From: Clostridium sp. CF012
GTDB taxonomy: Bacteria; Bacillota; Clostridia; Clostridiales; Clostridiaceae
Direction of reading: 5' to 3'
Assembly: GCF_018861755.1 (NCBI RefSeq)
Contig: NZ_JAHLEF010000005.1
Span: forward strand, 153,077-217,076
Length of the DNA stretch: 64,000 bases
This document shows, in pieces, positions 8,036-17,049 of the stretch (within the stretch, counting starts at the first letter, position 1; each line of letters begins with the position of its first letter). The notes beneath the pieces are model-generated. The model searched no databases. It was not told the DNA's origin and worked only from the letters and a program-made list of their open reading frames with translations. Made by a program: the position numbers and the translations under genes.

Positions 8036-8473
8036 CTATTTACATGTTCTCATTATTTCTTGTATTTTTATTAGATGATTGTCATAGTCGGCTACAACAG
8101 CCTCTACTTCTCTCATTAGACTAGGCTCCAAACCCTTATTCTCCTGAATAAACTTTTCGCCCTGCGTTATCCCCATTTCTATTGCTGCTGTGGCATTCTC
8201 ACAGACTTCCAAGTCAGTATTTACAGGTATAAGTTTGATTTTTTCAAAAAAATCTGCCATAGTGCCCATTATTCCAAGAGTATCAGCGGCATTACCCCCT
8301 AGTTTTTCAATCCTATTGGTAATTGCCTCTTCATGTCTTTTGAAGGATTCTATAATTTGGACCAACTCATTTTTAAGTTCGGGACCTTTAGCTTTGTGGA
8401 GATAATCTTTAAATGTAGTACCTCCCATGTGTATGCCTTTTAAAAATTTATTCATTTCTTTTACATCATTCAT
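8036..8473 (-). CDS. DUF2383-type four-helix bundle protein
   Basis: A 145-residue soluble, all-helical protein resembling the DUF2383 (ferritin-like, PA2169) family. Predicted long helices span roughly residues 4-30, 32-60, 85-110 and 115-143. It contains the family-like EEAITNRIEKLGG and ATAAIEMGITQGEKFI segments. Histidine and glutamate residues are scattered, but I cannot point to a complete diiron site. The start is supported by GAGGTGAG upstream. The function of the family is unknown, with stress links in some bacteria. It is followed at once by the TPR-gene terminator. Confidence 0.65.
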   Translation of the reverse strand: MNDVKEMNKFLKGIHMGGTTFKDYLHKAKGPELKNELVQIIESFKRHEEAITNRIEKLGGNAADTLGIMGTMADFFEKIKLIPVNTDLEVCENATAAIEMGITQGEKFIQENKGLEPSLMREVEAVVADYDNHLIKIQEIMRTCK

Positions 8474-8527
8474 AATCTCACCTCAGTTTATTGTGAGCAT
8501 TTGGTATTTATATTATGCATATTATTT

Positions 8528-9664
8528 CTAAATTACGCCACCAATTACATCAAGTGGATCAGTTTTTCTAAGTTCTTTAATAGGTGCAAGTAAACTTAAA
8601 AATGATACAAGAATCGGTATCATCAACGCTATTACAGCACCAGAAATACTCCATAAGGGAATGAATTTACCACTTGGATAAAGCACGGTTAGGTTCAAAA
8701 TAAAGGCTGCACACGTACTTAATAGTATTCCACCAATATATCCAAGTAAGCATACAGTGGCATTTTCCTTCCAAAGTTTAAAATAGAGGGCTGATTTTTT
8801 ATAGCCAATGGCTGATAGTACTCCAAATTCATATTTTCTATTAAGAAAATTAATGTAATTCAAATTCCCGAGAGATATACATAGTACAATAATTATTATA
8901 ATATTAAGCATATATGATAAACCATTCATGGAATTAAGAACTTCATCTATCTGTTTTGACATATTGTAATAATCCATAATCACAACATTTTTAGGTGTTT
9001 TTTTAGATAAATAGCTAATTAAATCTTTATCCAATATATCTTTAATGGAAAAAACTATAGAGTGCTTTATTACTGTATCTCTAGGAACTCCATCCTTATT
9101 ATCACTTACTACTGCTAGCATTACTGGACCATCTGTAATGCCTGATACTTTAAATTTCCCCTTTACTGCGTAGGTATCGGATACCTCTGAACCAATATAA
9201 TCCCCTGTTTTTAATTTGTTTTGCAGTGCATATTTTTTAGGTATAATAATTTCATTCTTGTTTAACCTTGGAATACTACCTTCAATTAATTTCACATTAA
9301 GAGTATCAATAACTGATGATATATCCTTTTCATAAAAATTCAAGACATTAATGCTCATGCCACCGAAAATATTACTATACTGAAGAGAACCATATTCACT
9401 AATTAGAGGGATAATATGACCTACATTATTATCATTAGTTATTCTGTCTAAGTAATCTTTTGGAATAGGCTCTTCATTATTGCTAGATACTATTGTGTAT
9501 TTACTAAAAACATTAGTAGCTACTAGCTTTATCATCTCAATGCTGCTTTTAGTCACTAGTGAAAAAGTGTAAATTAATAGCACACTTACCATCATAGCTA
9601 TTAGTATTGGCAATGTTTTAGAAATATTGTTCTTAATATAGTTAAATGTTGATAGCGGATTCAT
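8528..9664 (-). CDS. ABC transporter permease, FtsX/MacB type
   Basis: A 378-residue permease: one N-terminal membrane helix (residues about 17-38), a large extracellular domain, then three C-terminal helices separated by the FtsX-conserved segment YEFGVLSAIGYKK. The reading frame runs to 9709, but the ATG at 9664 follows GGAGGG and gives the same MNPLS start pattern as the partner permease. It overlaps the ATPase gene by 23 nt, indicating translational coupling. Family members export lipids or peptides or give resistance to antimicrobial peptides; the substrate here is unknown. It ends the operon. Confidence 0.88.
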   Translation of the reverse strand: MNPLSTFNYIKNNISKTLPILIAMMVSVLLIYTFSLVTKSSIEMIKLVATNVFSKYTIVSSNNEEPIPKDYLDRITNDNNVGHIIPLISEYGSLQYSNIFGGMSINVLNFYEKDISSVIDTLNVKLIEGSIPRLNKNEIIIPKKYALQNKLKTGDYIGSEVSDTYAVKGKFKVSGITDGPVMLAVVSDNKDGVPRDTVIKHSIVFSIKDILDKDLISYLSKKTPKNVVIMDYYNMSKQIDEVLNSMNGLSYMLNIIIIIVLCISLGNLNYINFLNRKYEFGVLSAIGYKKSALYFKLWKENATVCLLGYIGGILLSTCAAFILNLTVLYPSGKFIPLWSISGAVIALMIPILVSFLSLLAPIKELRKTDPLDVIGGVI

Positions 9665-10346
9665 TATATCCCTCCATTTCTCTTTTTTTAATTGAAGTAA
9701 CAGAGCCATCCCATATATTAATTATATCATCTGCATTTTCGAGTATGGAAGCATCGTGTGTTACAACGATGACTAAGGCACTATTTTTATACTCATCTAG
9801 TAGTTTCATTACTTCCCTTGCACTTGAATGGTCTAAGGATGCAGTAATCTCATCAGCAAAAATTACTTTAGGGTCATTTATAAGTGCTCTAGCAATTGCA
9901 GCCTTTTGTCTTTGGCCACCAGATAATTGATGGGGCTTTTTACCCGCTAAATGCTCAATGCCAAGCTTTTTCAATAAACCCAAAGCTTTTTCTTTAGCTT
10001 TCATACTATTGTCATTTATTGGTGTTAACACGTTATCTATTACGCTCATATAATCTATAAGAAAATGTCTTTGAAAAATGAACCCAAATTCTTTACGCCT
10101 AAGCTCCGTACTTTTAGAAACAGATAGTTCCTTAAATTTCATATCTTTGTAGCTTATGGTACCTGATGATGGAATTTTAAGTCCTGCTAAAGAGTATAAC
10201 AATGAACTTTTACCACTACCAGAGGGTCCCATTATTCCTATTAGCCTATTTCCTTCCAAGGAAAGATTAATATTTCTTAATGCGTAAGTTTGCTCCTCTT
10301 TTCCCATATCATATATTAAGTTTAAATTTTCTACTTTAAATAACAT
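9642..10346 (-). CDS. ABC transporter ATP-binding protein (MacB/LolD type)
   Basis: A 234-residue ATPase that powers the two flanking permeases. Walker A GPSGSGKSS is near residue 40, the signature LSGGQRQ near 141, Walker B VIFADE near 161 followed by the D-loop SLD, and the switch histidine in VVTHD near 197. It lies between the two FtsX-type permease genes and overlaps the second by 23 nt, so the complex is likely a heterodimeric permease with an ATPase dimer. No macrolide-type periplasmic adaptor is encoded nearby, as expected for a Gram-positive cell. Confidence 0.95.
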   Translation of the reverse strand: MLFKVENLNLIYDMGKEEQTYALRNINLSLEGNRLIGIMGPSGSGKSSLLYSLAGLKIPSSGTISYKDMKFKELSVSKSTELRRKEFGFIFQRHFLIDYMSVIDNVLTPINDNSMKAKEKALGLLKKLGIEHLAGKKPHQLSGGQRQKAAIARALINDPKVIFADEITASLDHSSAREVMKLLDEYKNSALVIVVTHDASILENADDIINIWDGSVTSIKKREMEGYNESAINI

Positions 10347-10364
10347 AATAACTCACTCCTTTTT

Positions 10365-11504
10365 TTATATTTCTTCTATCATAACTATAGGATCTAGCTT
10401 ACCTATCATTCTATTTACAGGTATTAAGGTAAATAGGGTTGTAAATAACGGTACATAAAGTGCCATTAAAAGTGCTTTTATAGAAAAGTGTACTGAAACT
10501 CCTCCAATCGCTCCAAAACCTCCATCATTAATTAAAATAGAAAACAACCATCCAAAAATCACTCCTAGAATAAAGCCTAGTAGATTTATAATAAGCACTT
10601 CCCAAAATGCCTTCTTCATTAGCTCTCCCTTGCTATACCCAATAGCATTTAAAATCCCAAATTCTTGTTTTCTGCTGAAAAATTGTACATATTTAGAGCT
10701 ACCAACTGAAATAACCATTACTACAATAGCAAGTATACAAATCATATCTAATGTGCGCATTTGGGATGCTCCTTTATTATAAAGTTTGATTATTCCACTT
10801 AAAGTCATAACTGAAATCCCTTTTTTAGGAAGGCTTAATAGTAGTTCATCCACCTCTTTTACTTTATTGTCCTTTGGGAAAACTAATATAGATTTTTTCA
10901 CTATATTTGTATCCTTCGTACTTATTGAGGTTTTAGCAGTATTATAAGGCATAAATGATAAATAATTGTCCCCTTCTACTATTCCTACCACAGTATACTC
11001 ACCATTTAAGCTATCATTTTTTTGGATTGAATTTCCTATTTTATCCCCTATCTTAGCGTTCTTATTTTTTGACATCCTATAATCTAGTGCCACTTCTTTA
11101 TGATTTTCTAGTGGTAGCCTTCCTTCCTTTAATGTTATTTTATGCTTTTTCATAACATATTCTATATTTTCAGGCCTTATACCTAAAACGGAAGCGTTGG
11201 TTATAGAGCCAGGTATAACATATCGTGTTTTAAATAAAACAAAGGGGATTATGTCATCCACATTGGGGTTATCTTTAAGGCTGCTAAGAATATTTTCTGG
11301 TATAGGCTTTTCTATTTCAATACTTTGCAGTGTCATATGATTTTTATATGGACTTACATTTAGCTCGTACATAGAGTCTCCTATAGATTTCACCAAGGTC
11401 TGCATAACGTATAAAAATGAAACAGCTACTAATATTGATATAGTAGAGGTAATAAGTTTTTTCTTGTTATTTTTACTATAGCTTAAAGCTGATAAAGGTT
11501 TCAT
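10365..11504 (-). CDS. ABC transporter permease, FtsX/MacB type
   Basis: A 379-residue permease paralogous to the one encoded at 8528-9664. It has one N-terminal membrane helix (about residues 18-40), an extracellular domain of some 200 residues, and three C-terminal helices, with the conserved cytoplasmic segment QEFGILNAIGYSKGEL before the second helix. It is the first gene of the exporter operon, 18 nt before the ATPase gene. AAAGGAGA precedes ATG. A long hairpin terminator separates it from the two-component genes upstream, which probably regulate it; that link is inferred from position. Confidence 0.88.
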   Translation of the reverse strand: MKPLSALSYSKNNKKKLITSTISILVAVSFLYVMQTLVKSIGDSMYELNVSPYKNHMTLQSIEIEKPIPENILSSLKDNPNVDDIIPFVLFKTRYVIPGSITNASVLGIRPENIEYVMKKHKITLKEGRLPLENHKEVALDYRMSKNKNAKIGDKIGNSIQKNDSLNGEYTVVGIVEGDNYLSFMPYNTAKTSISTKDTNIVKKSILVFPKDNKVKEVDELLLSLPKKGISVMTLSGIIKLYNKGASQMRTLDMICILAIVVMVISVGSSKYVQFFSRKQEFGILNAIGYSKGELMKKAFWEVLIINLLGFILGVIFGWLFSILINDGGFGAIGGVSVHFSIKALLMALYVPLFTTLFTLIPVNRMIGKLDPIVMIEEI

Positions 11505-11580
11505 TGTACTATCTCCTTTTAAAACATAAATTTTTAACTTCCTTCTAATAAAATAATACCAATTCTTGGAGAAATATAAA

Positions 11581-11618
11581 AGTAACCGTGGTCACAAAGT
11601 AAAGTGACCACGGTTACT
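11581..11618 (-). terminator. Terminator after the response regulator gene
   Basis: A perfect 15-bp stem (AGTAACCGTGGTCAC with 11604-11618) and 8-nt loop, separating the two-component operon from the ABC operon. Confidence 0.8.
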
Positions 11619-11632
11619 TTATAAATATATAT

Positions 11633-12307
11633 CTATTTCTCAAGTAAGTCCTTAATATATATCGCTGCTGATGTTCTATCAGAAATACCTATTTTACTAT
11701 ATAGATTACTTACATAGTTTTTTACTGTACCACCAGATATATATAGTGAAGATGCAATTTGCTTATTAGTAAAACCTTGAGCTAGCATTTTTGCAATTTC
11801 AATTTCTTTTTCTGAAAGTCCAAAAGAACTTAACAATTTAGATTCATTCTTTTTAACAATGTTTTCAGAGCACTGCCTATACTCTTTGGCTATTTTACCA
11901 GCAAGTTTAACTGCAATTTTAGAGGGCAATATGAAAGCTCCTGCGTAAGCATCCTGCACCGCTTTTATAAGTCCATCTCCCTCTATATCCTTTAAAATGT
12001 AACCGGTAGCACCATTGTTTAAGGATTCAACAATATATTCTTCATCATCAAAGGTGGTAAGAATAAGTATCACTATATTGGGATAAGTTTCCTTTATTAA
12101 TTTAGTACATTGTACTCCATCCATATTAGGCATTCTTATATCCATTAGTACCACCTGAGGCCTGGTTTCAGAGCATAATTCTAGTGCCTCTACCCCATCC
12201 CTTGCTAGCCCTACTACCTCTATATTTTCCTCTAATTCTAATATTGTCTTAAGCCCGTCCCTCATAAGGGTTTGATCATCTGCAATTAACACTCTTATCT
12301 TATCCAT
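11633..12307 (-). CDS. Response regulator, NarL/LuxR family
   Basis: A 224-residue DNA-binding response regulator. The N-terminal receiver has the acidic pair DD at residues 10-11, the phosphoacceptor Asp in VVLMDIRMPNMDG near residue 55, the conserved T in LTTFDD and the K in YILKD. A LuxR-type helix-turn-helix lies at about 160-215 (LSEKEIEIAKMLAQGFTNKQIA then GTVKNYVSNLYSKI). The start follows GGGGAGG. It is encoded 49 nt after its cognate kinase gene and upstream of the ABC exporter genes, which are likely targets. Confidence 0.95.
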   Translation of the reverse strand: MDKIRVLIADDQTLMRDGLKTILELEENIEVVGLARDGVEALELCSETRPQVVLMDIRMPNMDGVQCTKLIKETYPNIVILILTTFDDEEYIVESLNNGATGYILKDIEGDGLIKAVQDAYAGAFILPSKIAVKLAGKIAKEYRQCSENIVKKNESKLLSSFGLSEKEIEIAKMLAQGFTNKQIASSLYISGGTVKNYVSNLYSKIGISDRTSAAIYIKDLLEK

Positions 12308-12356
12308 AAAAGCCTCCCCAAAAATAAATCATTCTAATATTATATTTTTTTAAAAA

Positions 12357-13547
12357 TTATTGCTTGCAAGCTTTTGAATAGGGAAGCGTAATGAGTAATT
12401 CTAAGCCCTCTTGCACATCAGAATTAATATCGAAGCTTCCTTCTAAGTCATAAACCCTATCTCGCATAGCGCGAAGCCCAAAGCCGTAGTTTAATATACC
12501 TGCACCTTCGCCGTTGTCTTCAAGAGAAAAACATACTTTATCTCCTTTTTTCACTAATTTAAACAAAAAAGCAGTACTTTTACCATGGCGAATTCCATTA
12601 GTAAGACCCTCTAGTAACGACGATATAATTACCTTTTGTGATTCTTTAGTTAAATTTAATGAAGAGTCTATTTCAGATTTTATTGTTACTTCAGAATGTA
12701 GCTGTGTATCCTTAATTACCGCTTCTAAAGAAGGATAAAACTCTAATAACCCATTACCTTTTTCAAGCACCCGTACGGAGCTCCTAATATCATTAAGACC
12801 CTTTCTCACTTGTCCTTGTGCGAGGCAAAGTTTTTCTAGTGATAAATTCAAATCCCCCTTCATCAGTCTTTTGCTAGCCTCTATTTCTACCAAAACTGTG
12901 GTTAAGGTATGTCCCACTGTATCATGAATTTCCCGTGCTATTTTATTTCTCTCTTTAAGAATAGTCATTATCTCTAATTTTTCATATGCTTCCTTTAAAT
13001 TCATATAAATGCAGTCTTTTTCTAATTTCTCTATAGTTATTTCTTTTAGAGAAACTTCAATTATTTCTGTTTGCTTCAATAAATATCTTACAAGGAAAAG
13101 TATTAAATAAATGATGCAAAAAATTGATAGACTTAAAAGTATTTTTACAAAGATGATGCCAAGCTCAAAATTCACCGTAATACTTAAAGTTACGCAGTAA
13201 AGTACAAAGGAAAAAATTGAAGCAATTATACCGAAGGCTAATCTGAAATTTAGTACAATATCTTCCAACATAAAATAATATAAGCATAAAGACAACTGAG
13301 AGTTATCATATAGATTGATTAGAAAAATTAATATAAAATCTATCGTCAAAAAAAAATAGTTTAGATTTTTATGATTTTCACTACCATAGATAAAAAACAC
13401 TCTTATCGTGTAAGAGGTTAGAAATAAAAAAGCTAAAGTAATAATTAATAATTGATTTTCTGCGTTATAAATTGCAGCTATTAAAAATATTCCAGTATAT
13501 AATATATACTTAATAATAAGCAAAACATCCTTAATCTTATTGTTCAT
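12357..13547 (-). CDS. Sensor histidine kinase, HisKA_3 (NarL-type) family
   Basis: A 396-residue membrane-bound sensor kinase. Five or six membrane helices fill the first 160 residues with almost no extracellular loop, as in intramembrane-sensing kinases. A coiled coil follows, then the HisKA_3 dimerisation motif REIHDTVGHTLTTVL with the phospho-histidine near residue 208. The ATPase domain shows LLEGLTNGIRHG (N box), SLEDNGEGAG (G1) and GFGLRAMRDRV (G2). The ATG at 13547 is preferred to the GTG 12 nt upstream because GAGG lies 6 nt before it. The signal is unknown; intramembrane sensors often respond to envelope stress or peptides. Confidence 0.92.
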   Translation of the reverse strand: MNNKIKDVLLIIKYILYTGIFLIAAIYNAENQLLIITLAFLFLTSYTIRVFFIYGSENHKNLNYFFLTIDFILIFLINLYDNSQLSLCLYYFMLEDIVLNFRLAFGIIASIFSFVLYCVTLSITVNFELGIIFVKILLSLSIFCIIYLILFLVRYLLKQTEIIEVSLKEITIEKLEKDCIYMNLKEAYEKLEIMTILKERNKIAREIHDTVGHTLTTVLVEIEASKRLMKGDLNLSLEKLCLAQGQVRKGLNDIRSSVRVLEKGNGLLEFYPSLEAVIKDTQLHSEVTIKSEIDSSLNLTKESQKVIISSLLEGLTNGIRHGKSTAFLFKLVKKGDKVCFSLEDNGEGAGILNYGFGLRAMRDRVYDLEGSFDINSDVQEGLELLITLPYSKACKQ

Positions 13548-13570
13548 AAAACACCTCACAAATTTAAAAT

Positions 13571-13599
13571 AGTATAAGGCACATTCAAATAGATAACAA
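13571..13599 (-). promoter_or_regulatory. Sigma-A promoter of the two-component operon, shared-spacer type
   Basis: On the minus strand, TTGTTA (13594-13599), a 17-nt spacer, TATACT (13571-13576). The predicted transcript would start about 17 nt before the kinase ATG. Boxes and spacer closely resemble 7149-7177. Confidence 0.65.
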
Positions 13600-13675
13600 A
13601 TCAGTAGCCTAGGCTAGACTATTTTCATGCGCCTCATACCTAAATTTACAATTAAAAGGATTAATATGCAAGTTT

Positions 13676-16600
13676 TTATTCCTTCATTTCAAATAATCCA
13701 AATATCTCTTCCTCACTTAAAGCTGCAAAGCCTTCACCACTTCCCATTTCATCTCCCATAAGAGAGGATATAAGCTTCTTCTTTTCTTCTTGAAGGGACA
13801 AAATCTTTTCCTCAATGGTTCCTTTAGCTATGATTTTCACAACCTCTACCACATGCTTTTGCCCAATTCTATGAGCTCTATCTGTTGCCTGCTCTTCTAC
13901 TGCCGGGTTCCACCAAGGATCAAAGTGAACTACTACATCAGCAGAAGTTAAATTCAGCCCAGTTCCTCCAGCCTTTAAACTTATTAAAAACACAGAATTT
14001 TCGCCATCATTGAAGGCTTTAACTAAATTCATTCTCTTCTCGGAGGGCACGGATCCATCCAAGTAACTAAAGGATATTTTCTCTGCCTTCAGCCTTTTTT
14101 GTATATTCTTAAGAACAGAGGTAAATTGCGAGAAAACAAGTACCCTATGCCCCTCCTCTATACTCTTATGAAGAAGTTCCACTAGAGCTTCTATCTTTGC
14201 GCTACCGCCACTATAATCATTCATGAGTACTGTAGGATCGAGGCATAATTGTCTTAACTTTGTTATATAAGAAAGTATCTCTATTTTACTATTTTTAAAC
14301 TCATCATTCTTTACTTTATTTTCAATAAGCTCCATAGCATGGTTTGCATAGGTTTTATAAACTTTCTTTTGCTCCTGCTCTAAATTTACTATTAGGGATT
14401 TTTCTATTTTATCAGGTAATTCCTTTAAAACATCTTTTTTTCTCCGCCTTAGAATGAAAGGTTTTATAAGCCTATTCAAATCCTCTAATATCTCAGGACT
14501 TTCCTTAAGTTTTTTATGATATCTTACACTAAATCTCTTTTCATCATATAGGTATCCCGGCATTATAAAATCAAATATAGACCATAAATCCATAAGAGAG
14601 TTTTCTATTGGTGTACCAGAGAGTGCAAATCTATTCTTAGCCACTATCTCCTTCACAGCCATTGCATTTTGAGAATTGGGATTTTTTATATTTTGAGCCT
14701 CATCTAATATGCAATAATCAAACTCTAATACTTTGTAGCTTTCTAAATCCCTCTTTATTAGATTATAAGTAGTTATAATTACATCATAATTCGCTATATC
14801 TTTTATTATCTCTTCTCTTGTATCCTTTAATCCATTAGCTGCAGCTACCTTTAAGCTAGGTGCAAACTTCTCAAACTCACTTATCCAGTTATATATTAAG
14901 GAAGTAGGTGCTACAATTAAAGTCTTACTTCCCACACTTGCTAATATAAAAGTAATAGCTTGAATGGTTTTGCCAAGGCCCATTTCATCTCCTAAAATTC
15001 CACCAAACCCTAAATAATCCAAGGTCTTAAGCCAATTATATCCAATTTTTTGATACTCTCTTAATTTCCCCTTGAAGGTAGCTGGTTCTTTAAAATTCAA
15101 TTTTTCTATATTCTTAAGCTTATCTTTTATTTCTTTTAATTCTTTTTTCCCTTTTATATATCTAATGCTATTTTCCTCTAAATAACCATCTAGAAAAACA
15201 CCCTTGCTTTTTGATATTTCGATATGATTATTTTCAATATGAGAAGGAGTCATAACATCTAAAAGCTTTAAGAATTTATTAAGCTCGAGTTCCTCCAAAT
15301 CAAGGTACTCACCACTTTTCAGCTTATAATATTTAAGATTATTTCTAAAGGCCCTTAATATATTGGTAGTTTCGCGTGGCTCAATATCTCCTATTTTGAA
15401 ATCCATTTCAAAGTAATTATATTTTCCACTCTTAATATCTCCACTAATTCCCTTTGTACCCAAAGATTTTATACCTTTAAAGTTTTCAGAGTAATACACG
15501 TCTCCTATTTCTTGAAGTTTTTCTACATCACTTTTAAAGAATTTAAATATATAGTCCTCTCCTTTGGTAAAGTAAAGCTTATTCTTTATTTCACATAGAC
15601 CAAAGGCTTTTAATGTTGATATGACTTGAGCTTCCTTTTTAGAATCTCTATATATGATTTTCTCTGTGCAATCCTCAAAAATATTAAACTCAAAAGTTCC
15701 GTACTTCACCTTTAATGTTAGGGTAATATCTTTTCCCTCCTGATTAAAATAGAAACTGAACCCACAATTACTCATTACTATTTTATCTTTAATAGACTTT
15801 GATAGTGTAACACTCGGTGATAAAAAATTAAGATCTGGAACAAGCCTTCTTAATATATTCTCCTCCTCCATACTTGTCATAGTTACCACCCTTGCCTCAT
15901 TAAAAACTTGCAGGTATGGATTTATTTTATAACAAAACTCAAAATCCGGAAGATATATATTGCTACCATACAAAAAAACATCATTTTTAGAGCCTAAAGC
16001 CACCGGCATTCCATTTAATGATTTAAGCACATAATTATTTTTTATTAGCTTTAAATCAAAATCCAGGGCTGGCGCCTCATATAAAATTTCAGTGTCTATG
16101 GGCCTGGAAAAGAATCCTTCATTCAAATATACCCTATGTTTATTTATAATTTCAAAAAATTCCCGTGTTAAAAATTTAGGAATATTAATGTTTTTCCCAT
16201 TTATATAACGCTCTTCACTTCTGTGAGCGGTCCTTTGGGAGTGCTCCATGACCTTTAACATTTCAATGAAATCCATAAGTCTTTTATCCTTGGTGCTCAA
16301 TCTTTGATCTGCCCTATTAAACGTGAAATTTTTGCTATAGTTTATAGGAATATTATTATCATAGGCTAATAAAAAGTGATTGATATCCTTTAAAATGTAA
16401 AGATTGCTGGAGGTCATAGTGCTTAATCCTATTTTAAACTCTGCTGTAAGGCTGTTTGTCCACTGATTTTTATTTATATAGACCTCTATTTTAGTTTCAT
16501 CCTTGTGTTTTTCATCCCCTAAAAGCATAGATAATACATTACTACTACTTTTAAATATAGCTTGCCCCACCACATCCTCTTCTTTTAATAGCGGGTGACT

Positions 16601-16927
16601 CGCTAAATCTTCTAGCGCACTATAAAAAGTTGCCACTAGATGTTTACAACAATAATTTTCTTTTTTAAACTCATTATTTTCAAAATCAGCGCAGGTACAA
16701 AAGGTAGTAAAAATACTTTTTCTTTCTGCATCCATCTCAATTTTTGTGTGATATTCATTAAAAAGTTTCTCCGAAATCACATTGCCTTCTATGCATATTA
16801 ACTTATCTACATTTGTAATATCAACAGAGGAAACTAAATCATTATTAAGAACCCTTTGCCCCTTAGCATGATTTTTACCACTGGTTCCTTCATTAAATAT
16901 TTGTAATACCATATCTTCTTTTAACAT
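13676..16927 (-). CDS. SWIM zinc-finger SNF2-family helicase
   Basis: A 1083-residue DNA-dependent ATPase of the Swi2/Snf2 family. A SWIM zinc finger lies near residues 77-98 (CTC...CCKH pattern). A long central region probably matches the bacterial SNF2-associated domain. The motor follows: GDEMGLGKT (Walker A) near 649, DEAQ box near 742, SGTPIENS, then FSQFTS, AGGTGLNL and DRAHRIGQ near 1019. Such proteins translocate on DNA and remodel protein-DNA complexes; the bacterial role is poorly defined. The gene has its own start with AGGGAGA upstream and no obvious operon partner, although it precedes the two-component genes on the same strand. Confidence 0.93.
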   Translation of the reverse strand: MLKEDMVLQIFNEGTSGKNHAKGQRVLNNDLVSSVDITNVDKLICIEGNVISEKLFNEYHTKIEMDAERKSIFTTFCTCADFENNEFKKENYCCKHLVATFYSALEDLASHPLLKEEDVVGQAIFKSSSNVLSMLLGDEKHKDETKIEVYINKNQWTNSLTAEFKIGLSTMTSSNLYILKDINHFLLAYDNNIPINYSKNFTFNRADQRLSTKDKRLMDFIEMLKVMEHSQRTAHRSEERYINGKNINIPKFLTREFFEIINKHRVYLNEGFFSRPIDTEILYEAPALDFDLKLIKNNYVLKSLNGMPVALGSKNDVFLYGSNIYLPDFEFCYKINPYLQVFNEARVVTMTSMEEENILRRLVPDLNFLSPSVTLSKSIKDKIVMSNCGFSFYFNQEGKDITLTLKVKYGTFEFNIFEDCTEKIIYRDSKKEAQVISTLKAFGLCEIKNKLYFTKGEDYIFKFFKSDVEKLQEIGDVYYSENFKGIKSLGTKGISGDIKSGKYNYFEMDFKIGDIEPRETTNILRAFRNNLKYYKLKSGEYLDLEELELNKFLKLLDVMTPSHIENNHIEISKSKGVFLDGYLEENSIRYIKGKKELKEIKDKLKNIEKLNFKEPATFKGKLREYQKIGYNWLKTLDYLGFGGILGDEMGLGKTIQAITFILASVGSKTLIVAPTSLIYNWISEFEKFAPSLKVAAANGLKDTREEIIKDIANYDVIITTYNLIKRDLESYKVLEFDYCILDEAQNIKNPNSQNAMAVKEIVAKNRFALSGTPIENSLMDLWSIFDFIMPGYLYDEKRFSVRYHKKLKESPEILEDLNRLIKPFILRRRKKDVLKELPDKIEKSLIVNLEQEQKKVYKTYANHAMELIENKVKNDEFKNSKIEILSYITKLRQLCLDPTVLMNDYSGGSAKIEALVELLHKSIEEGHRVLVFSQFTSVLKNIQKRLKAEKISFSYLDGSVPSEKRMNLVKAFNDGENSVFLISLKAGGTGLNLTSADVVVHFDPWWNPAVEEQATDRAHRIGQKHVVEVVKIIAKGTIEEKILSLQEEKKKLISSLMGDEMGSGEGFAALSEEEIFGLFEMKE

Positions 16928-16974
16928 ATTTTCTCCCTAGTTTTTAGAATTTTATAACCTTTTAATTATACCAT

Positions 16975-17015
16975 AAAAAAAGAGTGAACATAAAACTTGC
17001 GTTCTATATTCACTC
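16975..17015 (-). terminator. Terminator of the giant signalling gene
   Basis: A 15-bp stem with G-U pairs (GAGTGAACATAAAAC with 17001-17015) and a TTGC loop, followed on the minus strand by seven T residues. Confidence 0.8.
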
Positions 17016-17049
17016 CTAAATTGCTAAGATGGCTTAGATCATTTGAATA

